12,174 nucleotides of DNA from Blautia sp. GTDB taxonomy: Bacteria; Bacillota; Clostridia; Lachnospirales; Lachnospiraceae. The DNA is taken from contig JAFWDX010000398.1 in the NCBI GenBank assembly GCA_017515945.1, forward strand, positions 1 to 12,174. The letters run 5' to 3'. The notes beneath the pieces are model-generated. The model was not told the origin of the DNA, did not search any database, and saw nothing but the letters and a program-made list of their open reading frames with translations. This document shows, in pieces, positions 11,251 to 12,174 of the stretch (the stretch's first letter is position 1; each line of letters starts with the position of its first letter). Both the position numbers and the translations under genes were made by a program.

Positions 11251-12174
11251 TTATTCCTCAACCAGAGCTTCGGTCTCTTCAGCAGCCTCTTCGACGTACT
11301 CATCAGCGTACTCTTCTACGGGCTCTTCATCGACATACTCTTCCTCATAAGCCTCTTCCTCATACTCATCAGTGGGAGGAAGCTGGTTTTCGATGGCTTT
11401 CATGCTGAGGCTGATCTTGCGGTCTTCGCCGTTAAAGTCCACAACCTTGGCCTGAATAACCTGACCGATGGAAAGGACATCGCTTGGCTTCGCAACATGC
11501 TCTCTGGAAATCTGGGAAACATGAAGCAGCGCGTCAACGCCGGGAGCCAGCTCTACAAATGCGCCGAAGTCTGTCATACGGGCGATCTTGCCGGTGACGA
11601 TATTGCCTGCGGCAAAGTTCTCAGCTGCGTTGAGCCACGGGTTCTCCTCCGGGAACTTCAGGGAGAGGGCGATCTTTTCTCCGTTGATGTCTTTGATCAG
11701 AACGGAGAGATGCTCACCAACTGTGAAGACCTTTTTGGGATTTTCAACTCTGCCCCAGCTCATCTCGGAGATGTGCAGCAGGCCGTCTGCTCCGCCCAGA
11801 TCGATGAATGCACCGAAATCTGTCACGTTCTTGACAATACCTTCGACACGGTCGCCGATGTGGATGCGCTCCATGAGCTCTTTCTGCTTCTGAGCCTTCT
11901 CAGCAAGGAGGAGTTTTTTGCGGTTACCGATGATGCGGTGCCTGCGGGGATTGAACTCGGTGATAACGAACTCGATCTCCTGGCCTGCATACTTGGTCAG
12001 ATCTTTTTCGTAGGAATCGGATACCAGGCTGGCCGGAATGAATACTCTCGACTCTTCCACGACTGCGATCAGACCGCCGTTAAGGACCTGTACAACGGGA
12101 GCTACCAGGATTTCCTGATTGTTCATGGCTTCTTCCAGTCTCTTGTTGCCTTTTTCCGCTGCGAGCCTGCGGTA
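11251..12174 (-). CDS. S1-domain RNA-binding protein (ribosomal protein S1-like), partial
   Basis: The frame stays open to the right edge without a stop; the 16 codons before the internal ATG at 12126 ([16 protein letters not shown]) look like real protein. The true start therefore lies outside the window. Counting from that ATG, three S1 repeats are visible: a degenerate one (about 1-75, with GGLIAV and FIPASLVS), a strong one (88-158, [28 protein letters not shown]) and another (172-245, [29 protein letters not shown]). A highly acidic tail rich in E and Y follows (252-291). S1-type proteins bind single-stranded RNA and help ribosomes engage mRNA. In Clostridia such repeats are often fused to IspH, but the upstream part is not visible, so a fusion cannot be tested. 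Confidence 0.88.
   Translation of the reverse strand, partial: [307 protein letters not shown]

Overview
The window looks like chromosomal DNA of a low-GC-group Gram-positive (Firmicutes), most likely a gut-type Clostridia close to Lachnospiraceae. This is inferred from the gene order ruvA-ruvB-zapA-U32-FtsW/RodA-class B PBP, from strong AGGAGG-like ribosome binding sites, and from the kinds of intergenic palindromes present. No taxonomic marker was searched.

Layout: (1) 1-510 is non-coding: truncated copies of a repeat (called element A here), a good sigma-A-type promoter and a leader for metY. (2) 511-1791 (+) is an O-acetylhomoserine sulfhydrylase. (3) 1792-2072 is a convergent intergenic region holding a perfect 20-bp-stem palindrome, a second inverted repeat and a complete 145-bp copy of element A ending 6 bp past the PBP stop codon. 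(4) 9801-2073 (-) is a six-gene block read right to left: ruvA, ruvB, zapA, a U32-family protein, an FtsW/RodA glycan polymerase and a class B penicillin-binding protein. The last two overlap by 101 nt. ruvA and ruvB are separated by about 370 bp that holds a second MITE-like element (element B, TA-ended, nearly palindromic, 158 bp). zapA has its own near-consensus promoter. (5) 9802-10073 is a divergent region with a second, inverted copy of element A in the leader of a YprB-like RNase H-fold gene (10074-11180, +). (6) A strong intrinsic terminator at 11203-11238 serves the last gene, a multi-S1-domain RNA-binding protein whose start lies beyond the right edge (11251-12174, -).

Functionally, the minus-strand block joins Holliday-junction branch migration (RuvAB), a Z-ring stabiliser (ZapA), a probable RNA hydroxylase (U32) and a SEDS-PBP pair that polymerises and crosslinks septal or lateral peptidoglycan. 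The flanking genes serve sulfur amino-acid synthesis, nucleic-acid processing and translation.

The unusual part is the repeat content. At least three families of palindromic or terminally inverted repeats fill almost every intergenic gap. Element A appears as a complete copy, an inverted copy, and several half or decayed copies. One half-copy has been absorbed in frame into the U32 protein. Two copies begin almost exactly where transcription of metY and of the YprB-like gene should start.
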